A DNA stretch of 64,000 bases from contig NZ_CP031969.1 of the NCBI RefSeq assembly GCF_003443735.1, positions 3,596,001 to 3,660,000 on the forward strand, in the 5' to 3' direction. The DNA comes from Streptomyces sp. CC0208. Lineage in GTDB: Bacteria; Actinomycetota; Actinomycetes; Streptomycetales; Streptomycetaceae. Positions 32,557 to 41,493 of this stretch are shown piece by piece. The notes beneath the pieces were generated by a model that did no database searches, was not told the DNA's origin, and worked only from the letters and a program-made list of their open reading frames with translations. Positions within the stretch are counted from its first letter, which is position 1, and the number at the start of each line of letters is the position of its first letter. The position numbers and the translations under genes were made by a program.

Positions 32557-33828
32557 ATGCCCGACAGCCAGCCGCAGCCGCCCCACTCCTCGTCCTCGTC
32601 GGGTGCCGCGTCGTCGTGCCGGTCCGAGGGGGCCGGCCTGCTGTTGTGCGGGGCACGGCTCACCGACGGCAGGACCGTGGACGTACGGCTGGGCGGCGGC
32701 CGCATCGAGGCGGTCGGTACGGCCGGGAGCCTGGCCGGAAGCGGCACGCACGCGTGCGGCGCGCGTGTGGATCTCAGCGGCTATCTGCTCCTGCCTGCCC
32801 CGGCCGAGCCGCACGCCCACGGCGACACCGCGCTGTCGGCCGACGCCGAGGGCCCGGTCTCCCCCGATCCCCAGGACGTCCAGCGCAGGGCCACGGAGGC
32901 CACTCTGCTGCAGCTCGGGCACGGGGCGACCGCGCTCCGGGCACACGTACGCGTGGGCGACGTCCAGGGGCTGGGCGCCCTGGCCGCCGTACTCCAGGCG
33001 CGGCGGTCGCTGCGCGGGCTCGCCGAGTTGACGGCCGTGGCGATGCCCCGGGTGCTGACCGGGGTGGCGGGGGCGGAGGGGCTCGCCATGTTGCGGGACG
33101 CGCTGAAAATGGGTGCCTCGGTGGTGGGCGGCTGTCCGGATCTCGACCCCGATCCGACCGGTTACGCGGAGGCGGTCCTGGAGGTCGCATCGGAACACGG
33201 CTGCCCCGTGGACCTGCACACCGACGCCACCGACCCGGCCCGGCTCGCCCGCCTCGGCGCCATGGCCGGTGGGCTGCGGCCCGGCGTGACCCTCGGCCCC
33301 TGCGCGGGCCTCGACCGGCTCCCCGCGGACGTGGTCTCCCGCACCGCCGACCAGCTCGCGGCGGCCGGAGTCGCCGTGGTGTGCCTCCCGCAGGGCGGCT
33401 GCGCGGGCGTGGACGGGCGGGGCACGGCTCCGGTACGGCTGCTGCGCGCGGCCGGGGTCCGGGTGGCGGCCGGCAGCGGCGCACTGCGGGACGCCTGCAA
33501 CCCCGTGGGCCGCGGTGACCCCCTGGAGGCCGCGTACCTGCTCGCCTCCCGGTACGGCCTGCGGCCGGAGGACGCCTACGACACGGTGAGCACCTCGGCG
33601 CGAGCCGTACTCGGGTTGCCCGAGGTCCGCGTGGAGGCCGGCTTCCCGGCCGAGCTGCTCGCGGTACGCGGCGACCGCCTGGCCGGCGCGCTCTCCCTGG
33701 CGTACAGCCGGATCGTGGTGCACAGGGGGCGCGTGGTGGCACGGACGAGCGCGGTACGGGAGTACTGCAACTCGGCGGCGGCCGCGGAGTTGGGGCTGCC
33801 GCGGCAGGGGCGCGGGGACGTGTCGTAG
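32557..33828 (+). CDS. Amidohydrolase-like protein lacking key metal ligands
   Basis: A 423-residue member of the amidohydrolase superfamily, closest in layout to cytosine-deaminase-type enzymes. The first metal motif is present (EPHAHGD, His86 and His88), as is a DLHTD motif (His221). However, the position of the next His reads GPCAG (248-249), and the ligand Asp of the usual GSDxxRD motif is Gly308 (GSGALRD). The fold and the end of the family (RDACNPVGRGDPLEAAYLLA) are otherwise kept. It is probably a pseudoenzyme or a protein with altered chemistry. The start at 32557 has GGAG upstream; the preceding residues in frame look non-coding. Confidence 0.78.
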   Translation: MPDSQPQPPHSSSSSGAASSCRSEGAGLLLCGARLTDGRTVDVRLGGGRIEAVGTAGSLAGSGTHACGARVDLSGYLLLPAPAEPHAHGDTALSADAEGPVSPDPQDVQRRATEATLLQLGHGATALRAHVRVGDVQGLGALAAVLQARRSLRGLAELTAVAMPRVLTGVAGAEGLAMLRDALKMGASVVGGCPDLDPDPTGYAEAVLEVASEHGCPVDLHTDATDPARLARLGAMAGGLRPGVTLGPCAGLDRLPADVVSRTADQLAAAGVAVVCLPQGGCAGVDGRGTAPVRLLRAAGVRVAAGSGALRDACNPVGRGDPLEAAYLLASRYGLRPEDAYDTVSTSARAVLGLPEVRVEAGFPAELLAVRGDRLAGALSLAYSRIVVHRGRVVARTSAVREYCNSAAAAELGLPRQGRGDVS

Positions 33829-33905
33829 GCGGAGGGGACGTGTCGTAGGCGCAAGCGCGTCGTAGGAGGCCCGGGGCAAGGAGGCGGCGGGGCAAGGAGG
33901 CGGCG
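33814..33905. repeat. Short tandem repeats after the amidohydrolase gene
   Basis: GGGGACGTGTCGTAGGCG occurs twice with a 20-base period, followed by a partial third copy (GCGTCGTAGGAGG) and by two copies of GGGGCAAGGAGGCGGCG. The first copy overlaps the last codons of the amidohydrolase-like gene. It probably arose by slippage. Confidence 0.75.
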
Positions 33906-33992
33906 GCACTGTGTCCCGTGTGCGCCCCCTCAGCCCCACCCCTCACTCCCCTGACGCGGCGTTCGCGGGTGTTCCGGCGTACGGTCGAAGGC

Positions 33993-34649
33993 ATGCGCAT
34001 TGTCATCGCTGGTGGTCATGGTCAGATCGCGCTGCGGCTGGAGCGGCTGCTCGCCGCGCGCGGGGACGAGGTCGCGGGGATCATCCGCCGCCCGGAACAG
34101 GGCGACGACCTGCGGGACGCCGGTGCCGAACCGGTCGTCCTCGACCTGGAGTCGGCCTCGGTCGAGGAGGTCGTGGCGGCTCTGCGGGGCGCGGACGCGG
34201 CCGTCTTCGCCGCGGGCGCGGGCCCCGGCAGCGGCGCATCCCGCAAGGACACCGTGGACAAGGCCGCCGCGGTGCTGTTCGCGGACGCGGCGGTCCGGGC
34301 GGGCGTGCGGCGCTTCGTGATCGTGTCCTCCATGGGCGCGGACCCCCGGCACGAGGGCGACGAGATCTTCGACGTGTATTTGCGCGCCAAGGGCGAGGCC
34401 GACGCCTATGTGAGTGGCCTGGACGACCTGGACTGGACGATTCTGCGCCCCGGCGCGCTCACGGACGACGCCGGCAAGGGCCTCGTCCGACTGGAGGCGC
34501 ACACCGGCCGTGGCCCGATCCCGCGCGACGACGTGGCCGCCGTACTGGCGGAGTTGCTGGACACGCCCGCGACGGCCGGGCTGACGCTGGAACTGGTGAG
34601 CGGTTCCACGCCGGTGTCGGTGGCGGTGAAGTCGGTGGCGGGCAACTGA
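33993..34649 (+). CDS. NAD(P)-binding atypical short-chain dehydrogenase
   Basis: A 218-residue Rossmann-fold protein. The nucleotide-binding loop is GGHGQIA (residues 7-13, in MRIVIAGGHGQIALRLERLL), with an acidic region downstream, a VIVSSMGAD strand and YLRAKGEAD, where Tyr and Lys stand where the family's catalytic pair is expected. It resembles the NAD(P)H-binding (YwnB/HSCARG-like) branch of atypical SDRs. Substrate unknown. It is followed after 2 bases by a SnoaL-like gene, so the two are probably co-expressed. Confidence 0.87.
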   Translation: MRIVIAGGHGQIALRLERLLAARGDEVAGIIRRPEQGDDLRDAGAEPVVLDLESASVEEVVAALRGADAAVFAAGAGPGSGASRKDTVDKAAAVLFADAAVRAGVRRFVIVSSMGADPRHEGDEIFDVYLRAKGEADAYVSGLDDLDWTILRPGALTDDAGKGLVRLEAHTGRGPIPRDDVAAVLAELLDTPATAGLTLELVSGSTPVSVAVKSVAGN

Positions 34650-34651
34650 GG

Positions 34652-35029
34652 ATGGCCGCCGAGGGGGTGCCGGCCGCGCGGGAGGCCCTGCTGCGGCGGA
34701 TGTACGAGGTCTTCGCGACGGACGAGCGTGACGCCTTCGTACCGCGCTGTCTGGCTCCGGACGTGGACTGGCCGAACATGCTGGACGGCGGCCGGCTGCA
34801 TGGCCATGAGGCGGTACGGGCGTACTGGGCACGGCAGTTCACGGCGGGGCATCCGCTCGTACGGCTGGAGGGGCTGCGGCCGGGCGGGGCGGCCGAGACG
34901 GTGGTGGTCACCGTACGGCTCGGGACGCGCGACGCGGCGGGCGCCGAGCGGTGGGCCGAGGAGACCGTGGAGCACGTGTACGGGTTCGGGGAGGACGGAC
35001 TGGTCGCGCGGATGGACGTGCGGGCGTAG
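34652..35029 (+). CDS. SnoaL/NTF2-like small protein
   Basis: A 125-residue cone-fold protein of the NTF2/SnoaL type, recognisable from the helical start (REALLRRMYEVFATDERDAF), the central CLAPDVDWPNMLDGGRLHGH and the beta-rich end (GFGEDGLVARMDVRA). Members can be isomerases, cyclases or binding proteins; no catalytic residue can be assigned. It starts 2 bases after the SDR gene. Confidence 0.83.
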   Translation: MAAEGVPAAREALLRRMYEVFATDERDAFVPRCLAPDVDWPNMLDGGRLHGHEAVRAYWARQFTAGHPLVRLEGLRPGGAAETVVVTVRLGTRDAAGAERWAEETVEHVYGFGEDGLVARMDVRA

Positions 35030-35034
35030 TCGCT

Positions 35035-35061
35035 CGGCACGTGACGGCACGTCACGTGCCG
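35035..35061. terminator. Convergent terminator
   Basis: A perfect 12-base stem (CGGCACGTGACG with CGTCACGTGCCG) and a 3-base loop between two convergent genes; it can serve both directions. Confidence 0.82.
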
Positions 35062-35106
35062 TCCCGTCCCGTCAGCGGACGGCCACTCGGCCGGGTACGG
35101 CGGACG

Positions 35107-35319
35107 TCAGAACAGGGGCAGCTGGCCGGGTACGACGGGCACTGCGTACCCGTCCAACGACGGCTGTGCGGCTCCGAGTTCCGCCTGCCTGCGGGAGCCA
35201 GGGCACGAGACGAGCTGGCCCCTCTCACGCGCGCCGGGCGGGTCGTGCCGGGCGAAGCGGCCGGCGACGACGGCGATCTCGCGGCGGCACTCGGGGCAGA
35301 GCCTGCGACGACTGGACAT
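35107..35319 (-). CDS. Small zinc-ribbon-like protein
   Basis: A 70-residue basic protein, MSSRRRLCPECRREIAVVAG at the start and ending VVPGQLPLF. One Cys pair (CPEC) and a later single Cys (VSCPGS) suggest a degenerate zinc ribbon. Function is unknown. Start and length are supported by the sharply defined protein-like segment between the initial Met and the stop; upstream in the same frame the sequence is not protein-like. Confidence 0.7.
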   Translation of the reverse strand: MSSRRRLCPECRREIAVVAGRFARHDPPGARERGQLVSCPGSRRQAELGAAQPSLDGYAVPVVPGQLPLF

Positions 35320-35572
35320 GCAGTCAGTGTGCCCCGGGCGCGCGGGGTATGTGCGTCTGGAGTGTGGCGTTGGGTCGATCGGGGTTAGGGGGACGGGGTG
35401 GGGCGGACGCCGAGGCGGAGGGCGAGAAACGGCGGCGGGGTGACGGGCGGACGGCCCTCGGGCCTTGCCGCACACAGGAGCTGACTGCTTGTCGGCCTGT
35501 TGCCCATAGGCGGCTGCCGAAAGGGCATTCGGAAACGACAGGGTTCTTGTCGATTCCGAGGAGGTACGCGCC

Positions 35573-36112
35573 ATGCGCTCCTTCAAGCGCTGGCTCGACC
35601 GCAGTCTGGCCGCACAGGCGGTCCTGATCTTCCTGTTAGGCGTGGGTGTCAGCGCCCTGTTCCGCCGGGGTGACCATCCGGTCCTCTGGGTGGTCCAGGG
35701 GTTCTTCTACGCCGCCATCGGCATCACGTTCACGGCCGTACACCGTCGTCGGGCCATCCGCGCGGCAGGCACGGACCCACGCGGTCTCGTCGAGCTCGGC
35801 CGCAGGATCCGGCATCGCGAGGTGCCGAGCGAGCCCGAGCAACGCGAATCGATGCGGCGGCTGGTCGACGACCAACTGAGCCTGCTGGAACGCAACCGCC
35901 GGTGGCTGCCGTACTGGCTGGGCTTCATGGGCCTGATCACCGTCGCCCTGCTCGCCCTCGGGGTGGCCACCGGATCACTGGCCCTCCCGCTCGTTTTCGC
36001 GGTCGCCGTGACCGGTTTCTGCTGCTGGGTCGCCTGGATGCGGCGCCGGTCCTTGGACCGCCTCCACCACATGCGCGCGGCACTGCGGGAGGACCACGAA
36101 CACGTGTCCTGA
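35573..36112 (+). CDS. Four-helix membrane protein of unknown function
   Basis: A 179-residue integral membrane protein. Hydrophobic helices lie at about 13-30 and 39-56, then a charged soluble stretch (58-108, rich in Arg and Glu), then helices at about 112-131 and 135-153, with a charged C terminus. The ATG has a strong GAGGAGG site. It is a single-gene unit with a terminator behind. No family was recognised. Confidence 0.85.
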   Translation: MRSFKRWLDRSLAAQAVLIFLLGVGVSALFRRGDHPVLWVVQGFFYAAIGITFTAVHRRRAIRAAGTDPRGLVELGRRIRHREVPSEPEQRESMRRLVDDQLSLLERNRRWLPYWLGFMGLITVALLALGVATGSLALPLVFAVAVTGFCCWVAWMRRRSLDRLHHMRAALREDHEHVS

Positions 36113-36190
36113 CACCGCCGGACCGACCGGTGCAGTGCACATCACCGTCCTGCGCCAGGCAACCCGGCGCCGGGAACTTCCCACACACGA

Positions 36191-36236
36191 AGAGACCCCC
36201 TCCGCTCTGCGTTTCCGCAGTTCGGAAGGGGTCTCT
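36191..36236. terminator. Terminator between the membrane protein gene and tRNA-Tyr
   Basis: AGAGACCCC... pairs with ...GGGGTCTCT around a 20-base loop; on the plus strand it is followed by TTCT. It lies between convergent transcripts (the membrane protein gene and tRNA-Tyr) and may end both. Confidence 0.8.
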
Positions 36237-36245
36237 TTCTCAGCG

Positions 36246-36327
36246 TGGCGGCGCCAGGATTCGAACCTGGGAAGGCTGAGCCGGCAGATTTACAGTCTGC
36301 TCCCTTTGGCCGCTCGGGCACACCGCC
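36246..36327 (-). tRNA. tRNA-Tyr (GTA)
   Basis: An 82-base class II tRNA with the long variable arm expected for tyrosine, anticodon GTA in GACTGTAAATC, acceptor stem GGCGGTG with CGCCGCC (one G-U) and an A discriminator. Confidence 0.96.
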
Positions 36328-36562
36328 GGGGTTGCTGCCCTTCGAACCGTCTTGCGGCGGTGCTCCGTGGCAACGACGTAAACAATACCTGATACCGAGG
36401 GGTGCTTCGCCACCCGATTGATCTGCGCCCGGAGGGCATGGGGTGACTAGGCTTGGGCGGATGCGGCCCGGGTTCACACCGGGCTCGGCGCCCGCCTCCA
36501 CGTACGCCGATACGCATCCGTACGCAGGTTGACACGCACCCCGATACAAGGAGCCACAGGAC

Positions 36563-37051
36563 ATGGCCGACTCCAGTTTCGACATCGTCTCGAAGGTCGA
36601 GCGGCAGGAGGTCGACAACGCCCTCAACCAGGCCGCCAAGGAGATCTCCCAGCGCTACGACTTCAAGGGCGTGGGTGCCTCGATCTCGTGGTCCGGCGAC
36701 AAGATCCTGATGGAGGCGAACTCCGAGGACCGGGTAAACGCCGTTCTCGACGTCTTCCAGTCCAAGCTGATCAAGCGTGGGATCTCGCTGAAGGCGCTCG
36801 ACGCGGGTGAGCCGCAGCTCTCCGGCAAGGAGTACAAGATCTTCGCGTCGATCGAGGAGGGCATCTCCCAGGACAACGCCAAGAAGGTCGCGAAGATCAT
36901 CCGTGACGAGGGCCCGAAGGGCGTGAAGGCCCAGGTCCAGGGCGACGAGCTGCGGGTCAGCTCGAAGAGCCGTGACGACCTGCAGTCCGTCATCGCCCTG
37001 TTGAAGGGCAAGGACTTCGACTTCGCGATCCAGTTCGTGAACTACCGGTGA
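36563..37051 (+). CDS. YajQ-family nucleotide-binding protein
   Basis: A 162-residue cytosolic protein of the YajQ family, starting [20 protein letters not shown]. Some family members bind cyclic di-GMP or other nucleotides and act as regulators; in most bacteria the function is unknown. Both ferredoxin-like halves are present ([15 protein letters not shown] and [20 protein letters not shown]). The gene is monocistronic with its own terminator. Confidence 0.95.
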   Translation: MADSSFDIVSKVERQEVDNALNQAAKEISQRYDFKGVGASISWSGDKILMEANSEDRVNAVLDVFQSKLIKRGISLKALDAGEPQLSGKEYKIFASIEEGISQDNAKKVAKIIRDEGPKGVKAQVQGDELRVSSKSRDDLQSVIALLKGKDFDFAIQFVNYR

Positions 37052-37085
37052 GCCGCTGATTCACCGATCGGCACCGATCCACGAG

Positions 37086-37118
37086 GAAGGGTGGGCACCT
37101 GGTCGGTGCCCACCCTTC
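37086..37118 (+). terminator. Terminator after yajQ
   Basis: A perfect 14-base stem (GAAGGGTGGGCACC with its complement) and a 5-base loop, 34 bases after the YajQ stop. It also lies 25 bases after the end of the minus-strand GlsB-type gene. Confidence 0.88.
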
Positions 37119-37142
37119 TCGCCTGCTGGCTGCGGTTCGGGG

Positions 37143-37409
37143 TCAGTCGCGCGAGTTGCCGAACAGGAGACGGTAGGCGATCAGGAGCACGAGGGAGCCG
37201 CCGATCGCGGCGGCCCAGGTGGGACCGTCGTAGAAGCTCTTGCTGACCGGGTGGTCCAGCCAGCGGGCCGATATCCAGCCGCCGATGAACGCGCCCGCGA
37301 CGCCGATGAGAGTCGTCCCGATCAAGCCGCCCGGGTCACGGCCCGGCAGCAGGAACTTGGCGATGGCTCCGGCCAACAGCCCCAGGATGATCCAGCCGAT
37401 GATGCTCAT
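37143..37409 (-). CDS. GlsB/YeaQ/YmgE-family membrane protein
   Basis: An 88-residue stress-associated membrane protein with three hydrophobic helices. The Gly-rich signature (GWIILGLLAGAIAKFLLPGR, then GGLIGTTLIGVAGAFIGGWI) is typical of this transglycosylase-associated family. It is divergent from the APC permease; the 211-base gap has no clear promoter that I can assign. Confidence 0.92.
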   Translation of the reverse strand: MSIIGWIILGLLAGAIAKFLLPGRDPGGLIGTTLIGVAGAFIGGWISARWLDHPVSKSFYDGPTWAAAIGGSLVLLIAYRLLFGNSRD

Positions 37410-37620
37410 GCCCTGAACCTGCCCTTCCGCGCTGTGCCCGCACTGTCCGCGGACAGTGATCTCCGTCCGGGCGGACCGGGCGAGCGCTCCTGTGCATAGG
37501 TCGTACGCCGTACGCGTCCGGCCTGTGTGCGGTGTCTTCGAGCGGGCGTTCGCCTCTCGTTGCCGGAGAGGACGTCAGGGCCGTGTCCTGCGGTTGCACG
37601 GGATCAGTAGGGTGCGGCTC

Positions 37621-38865
37621 ATGACGCATTCCGGGGCCGAACTGCGGCGCACGCTGGGAGTGGGGGACGCCGTCGTCATCGGGCTCGGCTCGATGATCGG
37701 CGCCGGGATCTTCGCCGCCCTCGGGCCGGCAGCGGGCGCGGCCGGATCGGGGCTGCTGCTCGGGCTCGGCGTCGCCGCCGTGGTCGCCTACTGCAACGCC
37801 ACGTCCTCGGCGCGGCTGGCCGCCCTCTATCCGGCCTCAGGCGGCACCTATGTGTACGGGCGGGAGCGGCTCGGGCCGTTCTGGGGTTATCTTGCGGGCT
37901 GGTCGTTCGTGGTCGGAAAGACGGCCTCCTGTGCGGCGATGGCGCTGACGGTGGGTGCGTACGTCTGGCCGGGGCAGGCCCATGCCGTGGCTGTCGCGGC
38001 CGTGGTGGCTCTGACCGCGGTGAACTACGGCGGGATCCAGAAGTCCGCCTGGCTGACCCGGGCGATCGTGGCGGTGGTCCTCGCTGTCCTCGCTTCCGTG
38101 GTGGTCGTGTGTCTGGGGTCCGGGGCCTCGGAGGCCGGACGGCTGGATGCCGGGGTCTCCGGCGGTGTGGGCGGAGTGCTGCAGGCGGCCGGTCTGCTGT
38201 TCTTCGCGTTCGCGGGGTATGCGCGCATCGCGACCCTCGGTGAGGAGGTGCGGGACCCCGCGCGCACCATCCCCCGCGCGATCCCCCTGGCGCTGGGCAT
38301 CACGCTGGTGGTGTACGCGGGTGTGGCGGTGGCTGTCCTTTCCGTGCTGGGCGCCGCTGCTCTGGGCCGTGCGGACGCGCCGCTGGCCGAGGCGGTGCGG
38401 GCAGCCGGGGCGCCGGGGCTCGTGCCGGTGGTGCGGGTGGGTGCCGCCGTGGCCGCGCTCGGCTCGCTGCTCGCCCTGATTCTCGGCGTCTCACGGACGA
38501 CGCTGGCCATGGCCCGGGACCGGCATCTGCCGGGCGCGCTGTCCGCCGTGCATCCCTGTTTTCAGGTGCCGCACCGGGCCGAGCTGGCCGTGGGTGCGGT
38601 GGTCGCGGTCCTCGCCGCCACGGTGGACGTACGGGGCGCGATCGGTTTCTCCTCCTTCGGTGTGCTCGTGTACTACGCGGTGGCCAACACGTCGGCCTGG
38701 ACGCTCGGTTCGGCTCCGGCGGCCAGGGTGGTGCCGGTGGTGGGGCTGCTCGGGTGTGTGGTGCTGGCGTTCGCGCTGCCCGGGATTTCCGTGGTCGTGG
38801 GCGCGGGGGTGCTGGCGGTCGGGGTGGTGGCGTACGGGGTACGACAGTGGTGGGCGGGGCGGTAG
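37621..38865 (+). CDS. APC-family amino acid permease
   Basis: A 414-residue transporter with about 12 membrane helices. The substrate-binding first helix GLGSMIGAGIFAALGPAAGA and the FFAFAGYARIATLGEEVRDP region of helix 6 are clear APC-superfamily signatures. The ATG at 37621 begins MTHSGAELRRTLGVGDAVVI. The substrate is probably an amino acid or amine; no transport partner gene is next to it. Confidence 0.92.
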   Translation: MTHSGAELRRTLGVGDAVVIGLGSMIGAGIFAALGPAAGAAGSGLLLGLGVAAVVAYCNATSSARLAALYPASGGTYVYGRERLGPFWGYLAGWSFVVGKTASCAAMALTVGAYVWPGQAHAVAVAAVVALTAVNYGGIQKSAWLTRAIVAVVLAVLASVVVVCLGSGASEAGRLDAGVSGGVGGVLQAAGLLFFAFAGYARIATLGEEVRDPARTIPRAIPLALGITLVVYAGVAVAVLSVLGAAALGRADAPLAEAVRAAGAPGLVPVVRVGAAVAALGSLLALILGVSRTTLAMARDRHLPGALSAVHPCFQVPHRAELAVGAVVAVLAATVDVRGAIGFSSFGVLVYYAVANTSAWTLGSAPAARVVPVVGLLGCVVLAFALPGISVVVGAGVLAVGVVAYGVRQWWAGR

Positions 38866-38895
38866 GTCAGCGGGCGGGTGCCTCTGAGGGGCTCG

Positions 38896-39465
38896 TCAGG
38901 TCGCGGGGGTCGGCGGTGTCGTGCGTATCGGGAACTCCGCCCAAGGGGGCATCTCCAGTTCTTCGTTCATCTCCTCGTACCAGCCCGTGCCGTCGACCCA
39001 GGCCCGCAGCCAGTCCGTGAGGGTGGGGGCGTCCACGAACCAGGAGTGGTCGCGGTCGCCGGCGTTCGGTTCGAAGAGGAGGACCGGAGCTTTTCGGCTG
39101 CGGCAGTCCACGCACGCGTACATCGCGCAGCCCCAGTGGGATATCGGCAGGACGCCCTCGGGCCAGGGCCAGTCGGGGTCCTTACGTCCGCTCTTGCGAT
39201 TGGTCAGGTATTGCACGACGGCCGCGGGTTCACCGGCCGGTGCGCTGTCGAGCAGGGGCAACAGGCCGTACTCCGGGCCGAATCCACCGTCTCCTATCCG
39301 CAGGTAGAGGTCGGCGAGCAGCGCGGGCAGGTGGAAGCCCAGTGCGGCCTCGGCGCGGGCCAGGGTGTCCGCCTCCACCGGCTCAGGGAGGGAAGTCCAT
39401 CCCCACGGTCGGGTGTTGCGGGCCTTGTCCGCCACCCGTGCCAGCAACTGCTCGCTCTCGGTCAT
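38896..39465 (-). CDS. SMI1/KNR4-family protein
   Basis: A 189-residue cytosolic protein. The family core is visible in ARAEAALGFHLPALLADLYL, RIGDGGFGPEYGLLPLL and PISHWGCAMYACVDC. Many bacterial SMI1/KNR4 proteins are immunity proteins against polymorphic toxins, but many solitary ones, like this, have no toxin next to them. It is convergent with the APC permease. Confidence 0.88.
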   Translation of the reverse strand: MTESEQLLARVADKARNTRPWGWTSLPEPVEADTLARAEAALGFHLPALLADLYLRIGDGGFGPEYGLLPLLDSAPAGEPAAVVQYLTNRKSGRKDPDWPWPEGVLPISHWGCAMYACVDCRSRKAPVLLFEPNAGDRDHSWFVDAPTLTDWLRAWVDGTGWYEEMNEELEMPPWAEFPIRTTPPTPAT

Positions 39466-39549
39466 GCATTCATGATGCAGGGCGGGACTGACAGCCGGGC
39501 AGGCCTGTGGACAACCTCCGGATTGTGGAAAACTCTGGCCGCCCTCGGC

Positions 39550-40027
39550 TCAGGCGAGGTCACGGCAGGTGCCATGTGGTTCGCCGTGCGGGCCCAGCAG
39601 GCGGTAGCCGTGGGACAGGGGCGGTCGGCGCGGATGGTCGAAGGGGTTGTGGTCGGGTGCGGTTCCCTCGATCGTGACGTCCCGCAGTGTCAGGTCGCGG
39701 GCGCAGGGGCGGTCGTCGAGGAGGCGCGTTTCTTCCAGATGGCCTCGGCGACCGCCGCGCCGGTCTTGTCGAGGATCTCCAGGGTCGGTGACCCGAGGGC
39801 GCCGGTCCTTCGGCACTCGCGCGGGTGAGGGCTTCTCTCAACTGCCCCTCGGGAGCGCAGCCGAGAAGGTCGTATGCCTCCCGGAGGGGAGGAGGCGGGT
39901 CGGCGAAGAGATCTTCGGCGTCCTCGCACCAGGCCCACGTCTCCTCGTGGCCCTCCTCGCCCTCGAACTCGGCCTGCCGGTCGTACGACAGCAGGACGTA
40001 TTCGGCGCCCCCTCCCGCGGCCGTCCG
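39550..40027 (-). pseudogene. Frameshifted gene remnant after yccF
   Basis: Protein-like sequence runs through three frames on the minus strand. The first piece (from just after the yccF stop) reads AEYVLLSYDRQAEFEGEEGH and continues to LREAYDLLGCAPEGQLREAL. A second frame gives GSPTLEILDKTGAAVAEAIW, and a third ETRLLDDRPCARDLTLRDVT and continues to HGTCRDLA. The joins are near 39796 and 39734. No ATG, GTG or TTG was found for the first piece: its frame is open back to the yccF stop itself. It looks like one gene of about 150 codons that lost its start and has two frameshifts, or carries sequencing errors. Function is unknown. Confidence 0.65.
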
Positions 40028-40420
40028 TCAGCGGGCCGCGAACGGCTCGTCCGTGGGGACGATTTCGCGGCCCAGTGGGAACAGGGACACGGGGATCAGC
40101 TTGAAGTTGGCGATGCCGAACGGGATACCGATGATCGTGAGGCAGAGGACGAGGCCCGTGGCGATGTGGCCCAGCGCCAGCCACCAGCCGGCGAGGACCA
40201 GCCACAGGACGTTGCCGACGAAGGAGGGTGAGCCCGCGTCACGGCGCTCGACCGTGGTGTACCCGAAGGGCCAGAGGGCGTAGACGCCGATACGGAAGGC
40301 CGCTATGCCGAACGGGATGCCGATGATGGTGATGCACAGCACCGCGCCCGCGGCCAGGTAGGCGAGGAACAGCCAGAAGCCGCTCAGGACGAGCCAAATG
40401 ACGTTCAGGATGGTTTTCAC
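40028..40420 (-). CDS. YccF-family inner membrane protein
   Basis: A 130-residue membrane protein with a duplicated half: [18 protein letters not shown] and [18 protein letters not shown] are internal repeats, each part of a YccF domain. About four membrane helices. Function is unknown. The GTG start overlaps the htpX stop by four bases, so the two genes are coupled. Confidence 0.9.
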   Translation of the reverse strand: MKTILNVIWLVLSGFWLFLAYLAAGAVLCITIIGIPFGIAAFRIGVYALWPFGYTTVERRDAGSPSFVGNVLWLVLAGWWLALGHIATGLVLCLTIIGIPFGIANFKLIPVSLFPLGREIVPTDEPFAAR

Positions 40421-41280
40421 TGGGGGCGACCTGCCATCTTCTCGAGCCGGGCGATGCGTTGCGCCATCGGCGGGTGTGTCGAGAACATCTTGGACAGTCC
40501 CTGGCCAGGGCGGAAAGGATTCGCGATCATCATGTGGCTCGCGGTCTCGATGCGCGGCTCGGGGGGCAACGGCAGCTGCTTGGTGCCCATGTCGAGCTTG
40601 CGCAGGGCGCTGGCGAGCGCGAGGGGGTCGCCGGTGAGCTGGGCGCCGGACGCGTCCGCCTCGTACTCCCTGGAGCGGCTGATGGCCATCTGGATGAGGC
40701 CGGCCGCCAGCGGTCCGAGGATCATGATCATCAGCATGCCGAGAAGGCCCGGGCCGTCGTCGTCGTCGGAGCGGCCGATCGGGATCAGCCAGGCGAAGTT
40801 GACCAGGAACATGATCACGGAGGCGAGGGCGCCGGCGACCGAGGAGATCAGGATGTCCCGGTTGTAGACATGGCTGAGTTCGTGGCCGATGACGCCGCGC
40901 AGTTCGCGCTCGTCCAGCATGCGCAGGATGCCGTCGGTGCAGCACACGGCGGCGTTGCGCGGGTTGCGGCCGGTCGCGAAGGCGTTGGGTGCCTCGGTCG
41001 GCGAGATGTACAGCCGCGGCATGGGCTGACGGGCCTGGGTGGAGAGTTCGCGGACCATGCGGTACAGAGCCGGTGCCTCGAACTCGCTCACCGGGCGGGC
41101 ACGCATCGCGCGTAGAGCCAGCTTGTCGCTGTTCCAGTACGCGTACGCGTTGGTGCCCAGCGCGATCAGGACGGCCACCACCAACCCCATACGGCCGAAG
41201 AAGCTGCCGATGACGATGATGAGTGCGGACAGTCCCCCGAGGAGGACTGCGGTCCTGAGCCCGTTGTGCCGGCGGTGCAC
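40417..41280 (-). CDS. htpX: Membrane protease HtpX
   Basis: M48 zinc metalloprotease of membrane protein quality control, 287 residues with two N-terminal and two central membrane helices. The catalytic HELSH is at 133-137 and the third zinc ligand Glu205 lies in [11 protein letters not shown]. It starts at GTG (41280). It is the housekeeping copy; the M48 gene at 9307 is a more distant accessory relative. Confidence 0.95.
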   Translation of the reverse strand: MHRRHNGLRTAVLLGGLSALIIVIGSFFGRMGLVVAVLIALGTNAYAYWNSDKLALRAMRARPVSEFEAPALYRMVRELSTQARQPMPRLYISPTEAPNAFATGRNPRNAAVCCTDGILRMLDERELRGVIGHELSHVYNRDILISSVAGALASVIMFLVNFAWLIPIGRSDDDDGPGLLGMLMIMILGPLAAGLIQMAISRSREYEADASGAQLTGDPLALASALRKLDMGTKQLPLPPEPRIETASHMMIANPFRPGQGLSKMFSTHPPMAQRIARLEKMAGRPQ

Positions 41281-41493
41281 GGTACGCCCTCCAAGTGGTG
41301 CCGCAGGGGAACCCTTTGCTTACTGGTCTCCGATGTCTTCCGATGCCACAGTCCGTGGTGTCACGTCCAGTGGACCTTCCCGTCTTGCTCAACGCCAGGC
41401 GAGGGCCACTAGTTCCCTTGTGCGCACGCAGGCCCAGGTGGGCCGTCCGGGTGACGGTCCGGGAGGGGCGGTTCAGGTTCGGGAAGGGCCGGT

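Noticed and set aside
38896..39465. SMI1/KNR4 gene as part of a toxin-immunity pair.
   Set aside because: No toxin gene, secretion signal or repeat-containing large gene is next to it; solitary members are common.
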